This document shows positions 23,446 through 30,525 of a stretch of 34,178 nucleotides of DNA, piece by piece (position 1 is the stretch's first letter; every line of letters starts with the position of its first letter). Source of the DNA: Rikenellaceae bacterium (GTDB taxonomy: Bacteria > Bacteroidota > Bacteroidia > Bacteroidales > Rikenellaceae); the NCBI GenBank assembly GCA_030529085.1, contig JAUMXM010000021.1, forward strand, positions 1 through 34,178. The letters run 5' to 3'. The notes beneath the pieces are model-generated. The model ran no database searches and was not told the origin of the DNA. It was given only the letters and a program-made list of their open reading frames with translations. The translations under genes and the position numbers were made by a program.

Positions 23446-25593
23446 ATGAAAAAATTATTCTATCTGGTGGCAGCTGTGGGTTTGCTGTTCGCTGCGTGTG
23501 ACGACTACGATGATACGGGCATCAACGACCGTATCGACGATCTGGAGGAGCGCGTGACGACCTTGGAGGAGACCATTGCCAGCCTCAATCAGGACATTGC
23601 CGGCGTACAGACGCTCGTGGATGCTATGCAGAACAATGTCTATGTATCGAAGATCGTGAAGGGTGAGACGGGCTACGAGGTCTATTTCACCAATGGCGAG
23701 AAGATTGAGATCGCCGACGGTAAGGCCGGTGAGGCCGGTAAGGATGGCGTTACGGTAACCGTAATGCTCGACGAGGAGGATGGTCAGTACTACTGGGCCG
23801 TTACGAAGGATGGCACGACCACCTTTATCGAGGTCGATGGCAAGCGTCTTCCCGTGAAGGGCGAGAAGGGTAACACCCCCAAGATGCGTGTTGTCATGGA
23901 GGGCGAGACCGGCTACTGGGAGGTAAGCTACGACAACGGCGAGACGTGGGAGCGTGTGCTGTTGGAGGATGGCACCCCCGTGACCACTTCGGGTGGTGCA
24001 GGTGGTCTGTTCAAGGATGCCTATATCGACACGGAGACCAACTCGGCTATCTTCGTATTCCTCAATGGTGAGCAGATCGTAATTCCGCTGGGTAGCGAGC
24101 TCTATATCAAGTTCGAGGGCGAGGCTGTTGAGAAGGCCGACTTCAAGTATGGCGAGACGCAGACCTTCCAGATGGAGGCCGCCGGCGTACTGAAGACCGT
24201 CGTAACGACCCCCGACGAGTGGAAGGCTTCGTATAACAAGGAGACGATGGTTTGGACGATTACCGCTCCTACGGCCGAGCACGCTGCTTGCGCCGATACG
24301 GAGGGTGAGGTTTCGATCATCTACTTCGGTGACGAGAACCAGAGCTCGGTTGTTTCGGTTGCCGTAGCAATTGGCGAGTATGTAACGGTTGCCGATGAGC
24401 ACCTTACGATCGAGGCTACGGCTGACGAGGCTACCTACGAGGTTCCCTACACGGCCGATGGCGAGGTAACGGTTGAGCAGGTTGATGCCTGGATCTCGGC
24501 TACGCTGGTTGACGGTGTTGCCCAGGTGAAGGTTGAGGCCAACTCGGGTGCTGCCCGCACGGGTACGATTAAGCTCGTAGCCAAGAGCAACGTGGTTGTG
24601 ATCACGGTAAATCAGCCCGACGGCGTGAAGTTGCTGCCCTATGGCTACCGTGCCGGTTCGGAGGAGGTTGTCTTCGCCAAGCCGCTGTCGGAGATTACCG
24701 GTCTTTCGGCTGCTGCTGCCGATCACATTGCCGTAACGAACGACTATGTAATCATCAGCTCATCGGGTGCTGTGCCCGTAGTACTGAGCGCTACGACGGG
24801 CGAGTATGTTGGTACGCTGAACGTGGGCGATTTGACGGTTGCTGCCGTTACGGCCGATGATGCAAACAACATCATCATCAGCACGTTCCAGGATGCTGTT
24901 GGCTTCCGTATTGCTCGTATGAAGTCGATTACCGACACGCCGGAGGTATTTATCGAGCGTGCTTCGACCGAGTATGGTAAGGATATTTCGGTTATCGGTG
25001 ATGTTTATGGCGATGCCCGCATTACGCTGATGTACTCGCCTTGGTCGTCGGGTACGACGGGTCACCTGCTCTATCAGGTAAGCGGTGGTGTAGCCGATGG
25101 TGGTAGCTGGTCGAATATTGCCGCAGGTTCGATTACGGATAAGATTGACAACAACAATGGTGATGTTATTTACCGTGATATGGCCGCCGGTGCGCCCTAC
25201 TTCATGACGGGTTATTCGAGCAACTGCTTCGTTTGGGCAGAGAGTGGTACGGCTCAGGCTATTCAGGTGACCACCAACAGCAACTGCGGTGCTGTCTGCA
25301 TCGATGTTGAGCAGTTCAACGGTGCTTACTACCTGATGACGGCTTGCGACACCTACTTCACCTGGGCGTTGTCTGATGCATCGATCTATATGGCCGATGT
25401 CACGACAATTGACAACTTCAAGGCCGGTGTGGTTCGCATCCCGACGGGTGACTACGGTTGGAATGCCGCTTCGATGGGTGGTAATACCGACTGCGCATTG
25501 AAGGTTTCGGCTGACGGTGTTTACATGTACATCTATGTACTGCACCCGAACGGCCACCTGGGTTGCATCCGCGTAGATTGCCTCGACAAATAG
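23446..25593 (+). CDS. Surface lipoprotein: DUF4988-like coiled coil, BACON, DUF5018-like C-terminus
   Basis: 715 residues. The lipobox (LFAAC, then DDYDD) has an acidic run typical of surface-exported Bacteroidota lipoproteins. Residues about 25-65 form a short coiled coil (INDRIDDLEERVTTLEETIASLNQ), followed by DUF4988-like repeats with a GKAGEAGKDG turn. A BACON domain lies near 310-400 (EYVTVADEHLTIEATADEATYEVPY ... GTIKLVAKSNVVVITVNQ). The C-terminal 310 residues are homologous to the SusD-linked lipoprotein at 10980-12728, including VIGDVYGDARITLMY and the closing GHLGCIRVDC. BACON domains bind glycans or mucin. Its codons favour GGT, GTT and GCT more than the neighbours, suggesting high expression. 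Confidence 0.72.
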   Translation: MKKLFYLVAAVGLLFAACDDYDDTGINDRIDDLEERVTTLEETIASLNQDIAGVQTLVDAMQNNVYVSKIVKGETGYEVYFTNGEKIEIADGKAGEAGKDGVTVTVMLDEEDGQYYWAVTKDGTTTFIEVDGKRLPVKGEKGNTPKMRVVMEGETGYWEVSYDNGETWERVLLEDGTPVTTSGGAGGLFKDAYIDTETNSAIFVFLNGEQIVIPLGSELYIKFEGEAVEKADFKYGETQTFQMEAAGVLKTVVTTPDEWKASYNKETMVWTITAPTAEHAACADTEGEVSIIYFGDENQSSVVSVAVAIGEYVTVADEHLTIEATADEATYEVPYTADGEVTVEQVDAWISATLVDGVAQVKVEANSGAARTGTIKLVAKSNVVVITVNQPDGVKLLPYGYRAGSEEVVFAKPLSEITGLSAAAADHIAVTNDYVIISSSGAVPVVLSATTGEYVGTLNVGDLTVAAVTADDANNIIISTFQDAVGFRIARMKSITDTPEVFIERASTEYGKDISVIGDVYGDARITLMYSPWSSGTTGHLLYQVSGGVADGGSWSNIAAGSITDKIDNNNGDVIYRDMAAGAPYFMTGYSSNCFVWAESGTAQAIQVTTNSNCGAVCIDVEQFNGAYYLMTACDTYFTWALSDASIYMADVTTIDNFKAGVVRIPTGDYGWNAASMGGNTDCALKVSADGVYMYIYVLHPNGHLGCIRVDCLDK

Positions 25594-25624
25594 GCACACT
25601 TTCTGCTGAGCAGATCCATTTAGT

Positions 25625-25650
25625 CCATAGCCCCTTGGTTGGGGCTATGG
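25625..25650 (+). promoter_or_regulatory. Hairpin shared with the DUF5018-like gene of the large operon
   Basis: CCATAGCCCC and GGGGCTATGG form a perfect 10-bp stem around TTGGTT. It begins 31 bases after the lipoprotein stop. Stem and orientation are identical to the hairpin at 10942-10967, with one loop base changed. No T-run follows directly. Confidence 0.75.
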
Positions 25651-25661
25651 GCACCAACAAC

Positions 25662-25705
25662 GGGCTGTGAGGCCTCCTCACGGAGTTGCACTTGCAGCCC
25701 TTTTT
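25662..25705 (+). terminator. Terminator or attenuator before nagB
   Basis: GGGCTG (from 25662) pairs with CAGCCC (ending 25700), followed by TTTTT. Inside, GTGAGG and CCTCAC form a second stem around CCT. No TAnnTTTG box was found between here and the nagB ATG, so nagB may depend on read-through past this structure. Confidence 0.6.
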
Positions 25706-25731
25706 AGGGCCGTTTGCGGCCGCTCGGCCCT
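25706..25731 (+). promoter_or_regulatory. Third hairpin in the nagB leader
   Basis: AGGGCCG (25706-25712) and CGGCCCT (25725-25731) pair perfectly, with a GCGGCCGC palindrome in the loop. It follows the T-run of the preceding terminator-like structure and ends 18 bases before the nagB ATG, so it could mask or expose the translation start. Confidence 0.5.
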
Positions 25732-25749
25732 CGAATGGGGGCAACGTTA

Positions 25750-27705
25750 ATGAGTGAACAAAAAATGGGAGGGAAGTACACATTACCCAAAGATGGCGGT
25801 TTGGTGGAGCAAAATGTTCCGCACGACCTGCTGCACCGCTACGAAAAAACGCCTACGCAGGTCTTCCAGACCGAGACGCAGGGTGTAAACTATGTGGCCG
25901 ATATGATTGTGCAGATGCTGCACGAGCATAACGAGATGCACGGCCACGACGACTTCTACGAAGATTTCAACCCCTTCGTATTGGGTCTGACGACGGGTCG
26001 TACGCCCGTGGGTCTCTACCGCGAGCTGGTGAAGCGCTATGAGCAGGGTGAGGTGTCGTTCCGCAACGTGGTGGTCTATAGCCTCGACGAGTTCTACCCC
26101 ATCGATCCGCAAAACCCCCAAAGTCGCAACTACCGCATCCACAACGAGTTTCTGAACCACATCGACATTCGTCCCGAGAATATCCACATCATCGACGGTC
26201 GAGTGGCGCAGGACGATATTGCCCACTACTCGGAGGTCTATGACAAGATGGGCCGCATCAACCTGATGATCATCGGCGTGGGCGAACAGGGCCAGATCGG
26301 CTTCAACGAGCCGGGATCGTACGAGAAGTCCCGCACCCGCCTGGTGCAGCTCTCGCACCACTCGCGCAAGGTGCAGTCGAGCTTCTTTGCCACCATCGGC
26401 GAGACCCCCAAGATGGCCATCACAATGGGTATCGACACGGTGATGCGTGCCGACAAAATTGTGCTGATGGCCTGGGGCGAGGATAAGGCCCGTGTGGTAC
26501 ACGACATTGTCGAGGGCGAGGTGACGAGCCAGGTGCCCGCCTCGTTCCTGCAGGAGCACGACGACATCGAGGTGGTGGTGGACGAGAATGCCGCCAGCCT
26601 TTTGACCCGTGAGGTGGCCCCCTGGCTGGTAGGCCCCTGCAACTGGACCAAGAAGTTTATGCGTAAGGCGGTGGTATGGCTCTGCGGCAAGGTGCAGAAG
26701 CCCATCCTGAAGCTGACGCACACCGACTATATCGAGAACTCGCTCGGTGAGCTGCTGGAGCTCAAGTCGTACGACAAAATCAACATCGAGGTCTTCAACG
26801 ATCTGCAACACACCATCACCGGCTGGCCGGGCGGCAAACCCAACGCCGACGACTCGACCCGTCCCGTTGCATCGACCCCCTTCCCAAAGCGGGTGCTCAT
26901 CTTCTCGCCCCACCCCGACGACGATGTCATCTCGATGGGCGGAACCTTCATCCGTCTGGTGGAGCACGGACACGACGTACACGTCGCCTACGAGACGTCG
27001 GGCAACGTGGCCGTACACGACGATGTGGTGTTGCAGCACATCGACACGGCCAAGGAGCTGGGCTTTGGCGACCGCTACGCCGAGGTGGAGGGAATCATCC
27101 GCTCGAAGCGCGACACGGAACCCGAGCCGCGTGCCCTGCTCGATTTGAAGGGGGCCATTCGCCGTGCCGAGGCCAAGGCGGCAGTCCGCTCGTTTGGTCT
27201 TCCGGCCGACCACGCCCACTTCCTCAACCTGCCGTTCTACGAGACGGGCGGCATCAAAAAGGGCCAACTCTCGGAGAAGGACATCAACATCATTGTCAAG
27301 CTGTTGCGAGAGATTCAGCCCGACCAGATTTATGCCGCCGGCGACCTGGCCGACCCGCACGGCACGCACCGTGTCTGCATCGAGGCTGTGCTGGGTGCAC
27401 TGGAGGTTGTCAAGGAGGATGAGTGGATGCAGAACTGCCATATGTGGCTCTACCGAGGTGCCTGGATGGAGTGGGATCTGGGAATGGTCGATATGGCCGT
27501 ACCCCTCTCGCCCGACGAATTGGTCAAGAAACGCCACGCCATCTACCGCCACGTCTCGCAGAAGGACATCGTTCCCTTCCCGGGCAGCGATACCCGTGAG
27601 TTCTGGCAGCGTGCCGAGGAGCGTACCCAAAATACGGCAGCCCTCTACGACAAGCTCGGTATGGCCGAATATCAGGCCATCGAGGTCTTCGTCAAGATGT
27701 TCTAA
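25750..27705 (+). CDS. nagB: Glucosamine-6-phosphate deaminase-like protein fused to LmbE/PIG-L domain
   Basis: 651 residues from the ATG at 25750. Residues about 35-300 are a NagB-type domain: LGLTTGRTPVGLY (phosphate loop), YSLDEFYPI (Asp113, matching catalytic Asp72 of E. coli NagB) and FNEPGS (Glu187, matching Glu148). The block that in E. coli carries Asp141 and His143 reads GVGEQGQIGF here, with Gln180 and Gln182. Residues about 380-645 are an LmbE/PIG-L domain with zinc site SPHPDDD (His388, Asp391) and PHGTH (His537 or His540). NagB converts GlcN-6-P to Fru-6-P and ammonia; LmbE-type enzymes remove N-acetyl from GlcNAc groups. The fusion is known in Bacteroidota. Deaminase activity here is uncertain because of the two glutamines. 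Confidence 0.85.
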   Translation: MSEQKMGGKYTLPKDGGLVEQNVPHDLLHRYEKTPTQVFQTETQGVNYVADMIVQMLHEHNEMHGHDDFYEDFNPFVLGLTTGRTPVGLYRELVKRYEQGEVSFRNVVVYSLDEFYPIDPQNPQSRNYRIHNEFLNHIDIRPENIHIIDGRVAQDDIAHYSEVYDKMGRINLMIIGVGEQGQIGFNEPGSYEKSRTRLVQLSHHSRKVQSSFFATIGETPKMAITMGIDTVMRADKIVLMAWGEDKARVVHDIVEGEVTSQVPASFLQEHDDIEVVVDENAASLLTREVAPWLVGPCNWTKKFMRKAVVWLCGKVQKPILKLTHTDYIENSLGELLELKSYDKINIEVFNDLQHTITGWPGGKPNADDSTRPVASTPFPKRVLIFSPHPDDDVISMGGTFIRLVEHGHDVHVAYETSGNVAVHDDVVLQHIDTAKELGFGDRYAEVEGIIRSKRDTEPEPRALLDLKGAIRRAEAKAAVRSFGLPADHAHFLNLPFYETGGIKKGQLSEKDINIIVKLLREIQPDQIYAAGDLADPHGTHRVCIEAVLGALEVVKEDEWMQNCHMWLYRGAWMEWDLGMVDMAVPLSPDELVKKRHAIYRHVSQKDIVPFPGSDTREFWQRAEERTQNTAALYDKLGMAEYQAIEVFVKMF

Positions 27706-27747
27706 CGACCCATCAAAGACAATTAGGTTAATAATTTTAAGGTGAAG

Positions 27748-27788
27748 CAACGAGGCGTTCCGCGAGGGACACCTCGTTGTGGATTTTT
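27748..27788 (+). terminator. Probable terminator after nagB
   Basis: CAACGAGG (27748-27755) pairs with CCTCGTTG (27772-27779). The bases between them extend the symmetry into a near-complete palindrome with G-T pairs, and a run of five T follows at 27784-27788. It lies about 40 bases after the nagB stop. The palindrome could also be a dispersed repeat. Confidence 0.5.
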
Positions 27789-27810
27789 ATGCGTGCGGGG
27801 GACGATCCAT

Positions 27811-28005
27811 ATGTATGTGCATCGCATCGAGGGCCATCGATACGATGGCATCTTTGGACACGGCCGCCGCTTTCGCAGAGAAGCCCGCCGCATCCGTAAG
27901 GAGTATGGCATCGAGACGCTGAAAACTCCCGAAGTGGAATACCTCAACCAACACCATCGCCCCCAATGGTGGGAGAAGGCACTGTCGTGGCTTATTGACC
28001 GATAA
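27811..28005 (+). CDS. Small basic hypothetical protein
   Basis: 64 residues from the ATG at 27811 (MYVHRIEGHRYDGIFGHGRR). A longer frame from a GTG at 27742 would be translated through the nagB terminator hairpin and is not favoured. The product is rich in Arg, His and Trp, with a basic central helix (GRRFRREARRIRKEYGIE) and a C-terminal QWWEKALSWLIDR. No signal peptide, membrane segment or known domain is recognised. No promoter box was found upstream. It may be genuine or an accidental ORF. Confidence 0.4.
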   Translation: MYVHRIEGHRYDGIFGHGRRFRREARRIRKEYGIETLKTPEVEYLNQHHRPQWWEKALSWLIDR

Positions 28006-28103
28006 ACCTCCCCCCCCCATAATCAACTACGTTGGCTCGAACGGCGGCAGCAGGCGAGCGCAGAGCAGGCACAGTGAGGCGGAGGCGAACAGCGAAGTTG
28101 CAG

Positions 28104-28159
28104 CCGGTTGGCCGATCGATAAAAGGAAATTTATTTGCTTTTGAGGGTCGGCCGTCCGG
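28104..28159. repeat. Long nested hairpin in intergenic DNA
   Basis: CCGG, then GGCCGATC, then AAAAG on the left pair with CTTTT, GGTCGGCC and CCGG on the right. Short internal bulges separate them, and an AAAT/ATTT closes the loop. It lies between the small ORF and tRNA-Leu, in a stretch (28010-28245) with no supported gene. The flanking sequence at 28045-28105 is GC-rich and repetitive in style (GAGCGCAGAGCAG). Confidence 0.5.
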
Positions 28160-28248
28160 GTGTGGTTGCGCAGCAATACGCCACCGCCACCCAAACGCAG
28201 GTAAGTCTGCCGAGGCGCCACAAACCGAGCGAATCCTTATATCCGTAC

Positions 28249-28276
28249 AAAAAAAGCGACTGCAAATGCAGTCGCT
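28249..28276 (-). terminator. Rho-independent terminator of tRNA-Leu
   Basis: On the minus strand AGCGACTGCA and TGCAGTCGCT form a perfect stem, followed by seven T. It begins 2 bases after the tRNA discriminator base, so the primary transcript is almost only the tRNA. Confidence 0.92.
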
Positions 28277-28278
28277 CG

Positions 28279-28360
28279 TGCGGATAAAAGGACTCGAACC
28301 TTCACGCCCTGGGGCAACAGATCCTAAGTCTGTCGTGGCTACCAATTACACCATATCCGC
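28279..28360 (-). tRNA. tRNA-Leu (anticodon UAG)
   Basis: The minus strand folds as a class II tRNA. The acceptor stem is GCGGATA/TATCCGC. The anticodon stem ACAGA/TCTGT encloses the loop CTTAGGA with anticodon TAG, which reads CUA/CUG leucine codons. A long variable arm (GCCCCAGGGC) follows, and then a T arm with TTCGAGT in the loop. The discriminator is A and CCA is not encoded. Length is about 82 bases. Confidence 0.95.
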
Positions 28361-28373
28361 AGGATTCGAAAGA

Positions 28374-28404
28374 CAAAGGTAGGCAAAAAAAACAAATTCA
28401 CAAT
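28374..28404 (-). promoter_or_regulatory. Putative tRNA-Leu promoter
   Basis: TACCTTTG (28381 to 28374, minus strand) is an exact -7 box, identical to the one at 30-23. ATTG (28404 to 28401) lies 19 bases upstream as a one-mismatch -33. The start would be near 28367, a few bases before the mature tRNA. Confidence 0.6.
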
Positions 28405-28499
28405 CATAAACGCAGAAAAAGGGGTTGCCCGATAGGTTAAAAGGTCCACAGACCAAATCCCACACGCTACAATTTTGAATTCAACCTCTCGCCTCCATT

Positions 28500-28717
28500 C
28501 GTCATTGCGAGCGGCCATTAGGGGCGCGTGGCAATCTGAACAAGCACCACGACCGTTGTGTTTCTCGGCGAGATAACCACGTCGCTTGCGCTCCTCGCTA
28601 TGACGTAGATTTGTCATTCCGAACGCGCAGCGGAGGAATCTACCCTATTCCCTGCTCTTTGCGGTAGGAGGGGAACAATGTAGATCCCTCGTCGCCTGCG
28701 GCTCACTCGGGATGACA
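28500..28717 (-). repeat. REP-like palindrome cluster B, four alternating units
   Basis: Related units at 28500-28537, 28570-28605, 28612-28643 and 28679-28717 alternate in orientation. Bases 28500-28658 are the inverted counterpart of cluster A (153-310). The fourth unit (GTAGATCCCTC ... GGGATGACA) has no match inside cluster A. A 7-bp CCTCTCT tandem of about three copies follows at 28721-28740, up to the stop of the transporter gene. The block fills most of the gap between the tRNA and the transporter. Confidence 0.72.
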
Positions 28718-28740
28718 TTTCCTCTCTCCTCTCTCCTCTC

Positions 28741-30087
28741 TTAAATAATTCCCAGGTTGTCGGCGAAGAGAATCACGATGATGATCGGGCAGATGTAGCG
28801 GATCAGCAGGCGCAGCACGGGATAGAGACGTCCAATCTTACCCTCGGGGTAGAGCTGACTCTCGAAGCGTTTGCGCTCGAAAAACCAACCCGTAAAGAGG
28901 CAGGTCAGAAGACCACCCAGGGGCAACATGATGTTAGCCGTGAGGTAGTCGAAGGCATCGAAGAGCGAGAGGCCGCACACCTTGAGCCACGACCAGGCAC
29001 CCAGCGAGAGGGAGCAGAAACAGCAGAGCAGCGAGACAAAGAGGGTCACGCACCAGGCCGCCTTGCGACGCGAAAGGCCATACTCCTCCTCCATATAGGC
29101 CGTGCCGGCCTCATGCATCGAGATGGTCGAGGTGAGCGCCGCCACTACCAGAAGCAGGAAGAAGAGCGACGACCAGAGGGCCGGCCAGGGCATCGTGGCG
29201 AAGATCGACGGGAGGGTGATGAAGACCAGCGAGGGGCCTGCGCCCGGCTCGATACCGGCACTGAAGACCGCCGGGAAGATCACCAAACCTGCCATGATAG
29301 CCACAAAGGTGTCGAGCAACGAGACTCGCACGGCCGTGCCCTGCACATGGGTTGTAGACTTGAAGTAGGAGCCGTAGGTGACCATCGTACCCAAGCCGAT
29401 CGAAAGCGAGAAGAAGGCCTGACCCAACGCTGCCAACACCGACGAGGTGGTCAGCTTCGAGAAATCGGGCGTAAGGAAGAACTGCAACCCCTCCAAGCCG
29501 CGCGGCATCATCATCGAGCGACATGCCAAGACAAAGAGGAAGACGAAGAGCATCGGCATGAGCAGCTTCGAGGCGCGCTCGATGCCCTTCTGCACACCCA
29601 GCACAATGATGATGTGGGTTGCCAACGAGAAGCCGACCGCATAGATAAGGGGCTTCCAGGGGTGAGTGATGAAGCTATTGAAGGCGGCTGTCTGCACCTC
29701 AACCGACGTGGAGCGCACCACATCATTCGCCAAGAAGGAGTGGAGCGTATATTCGGCCGTCCATCCCGCCACCACAAGGTAGAAACTCAAGATAAGCAGC
29801 GAGGCAAGCACACCGAGATAGCCGACCACCGTCCAGCGCTTATTCAACTCGCGGAAGGCTCCGACGGCATTCTTGTGGGTCGAGGCTCCGATCGAGAACT
29901 CCGAGATCATCAACGGCAGACCCAGCAGCATAATGCAGCAGAGGTAGACCAACAAAAAGGCACCACCTCCGTTTTCGCCTACGATGTAGGGAAAACGCCA
30001 GATGTTGCCCAAACCCACGGCGCTACCCGCAGCTACGAGTACTGCGCCGATTCTGCCACCAAAGGTGGCACGATTCTCCTGACTCAT
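28741..30087 (-). CDS. Sodium-dependent transporter, NSS/SNF family
   Basis: 448 residues with about 11-12 membrane helices. The N-terminal GRIGAVLVAAGSAVGLGNIW and RFPYIVGENGGGAFLLVY contain the unwound helix 1 that binds sodium and substrate in LeuT-type symporters. Further signatures are LPLMISEFSIG (helix 2) and ALGQAFFSLSIGLGTMVTYGSY (helix 6). Such proteins import amino acids or related amines with sodium. It lies 64 bases downstream of folB with a weak promoter-like site between, so it may be co-transcribed or separate. The substrate cannot be told. Confidence 0.93.
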   Translation of the reverse strand: MSQENRATFGGRIGAVLVAAGSAVGLGNIWRFPYIVGENGGGAFLLVYLCCIMLLGLPLMISEFSIGASTHKNAVGAFRELNKRWTVVGYLGVLASLLILSFYLVVAGWTAEYTLHSFLANDVVRSTSVEVQTAAFNSFITHPWKPLIYAVGFSLATHIIIVLGVQKGIERASKLLMPMLFVFLFVLACRSMMMPRGLEGLQFFLTPDFSKLTTSSVLAALGQAFFSLSIGLGTMVTYGSYFKSTTHVQGTAVRVSLLDTFVAIMAGLVIFPAVFSAGIEPGAGPSLVFITLPSIFATMPWPALWSSLFFLLLVVAALTSTISMHEAGTAYMEEEYGLSRRKAAWCVTLFVSLLCCFCSLSLGAWSWLKVCGLSLFDAFDYLTANIMLPLGGLLTCLFTGWFFERKRFESQLYPEGKIGRLYPVLRLLIRYICPIIIVILFADNLGII

Positions 30088-30146
30088 ATTTTTTGTAACC
30101 TAACTAACGTTCTGTTCTCCTGATATCCCCCCTCCGTTCGAAGCCG

Positions 30147-30176
30147 CAAAACTACGCCTCGAGCGTCACGCTCACA
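30147..30176 (-). promoter_or_regulatory. Weak candidate promoter for the transporter gene
   Basis: TAGTTTTG (30154 to 30147, minus strand) fits TAnnTTTG and overlaps the folB stop codon. The only -33-like word is TGTG (30176 to 30173) at 18 bases, which is short and degenerate. Read-through from folB is an equal alternative. Confidence 0.25.
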
Positions 30177-30505
30177 CTGCGGAGCTTGCCCCCCAGCGGC
30201 GGAGCGAGCTTGGCCACCGTGCAACGCACCGTGTCGATCGCCTCGAAGCGCGCCTTGAGGGCCTCGATGATGTTCAGTGCGACACGCTCGATCGTGCAGC
30301 AGGTGATCGCCATCACGCGGCGCACCTCCTCATAGACCTCGAGGTAGTTCACCGCCAGGCGCACATCATCCTTCGCAGCCACCTCACCCAGCTCGGTGAC
30401 AATCTCCAGATCGACCGTAAAGCGGTTGCCCACCTGCTGTTCGAGTTCGTAGCAGCCATGAAAGGCGCGGAACTCCATGCGCTCGAGGGTAATGCGGTAC
30501 TTCAT
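30152..30505 (-). CDS. folB: Dihydroneopterin aldolase
   Basis: 117 residues, standard length. The opening ITLERMEFRAFHGCYELEQQVGNRF has the FHGCYE block with the conserved catalytic-site Glu. NYLEVYEEVRRV supplies the conserved Tyr region, and VAKLAPPLGG supplies the active-site Lys. The CTIERVALNIIEAL segment stands where most homologues have a LIExLA block. FolB cleaves 7,8-dihydroneopterin to 6-hydroxymethyl-dihydropterin and glycolaldehyde in folate synthesis, in the cytoplasm, as an octamer. It follows tyrS by 20 bases on the same transcript. Confidence 0.93.
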   Translation of the reverse strand: MKYRITLERMEFRAFHGCYELEQQVGNRFTVDLEIVTELGEVAAKDDVRLAVNYLEVYEEVRRVMAITCCTIERVALNIIEALKARFEAIDTVRCTVAKLAPPLGGKLRSVSVTLEA

Positions 30506-30525
30506 TTACTTGGGTTGAAAGGGTT

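Noticed and set aside
25783-27750. 655-residue minus-strand open frame
   Set aside because: It is antisense to NagB-LmbE, whose catalytic motifs are clear, so this frame is a shadow.
27755-27772. ParB parS-like palindrome (GTTCCGCGAGGGAC)
   Set aside because: It resembles a parS site only loosely, lacks the CACGTG core and is better explained as the loop side of the nagB terminator.
28500-28717. CRISPR array
   Set aside because: The short palindromes alternate in orientation, vary in sequence and have no uniform spacers; no cas genes are present. They fit REP-like elements better.
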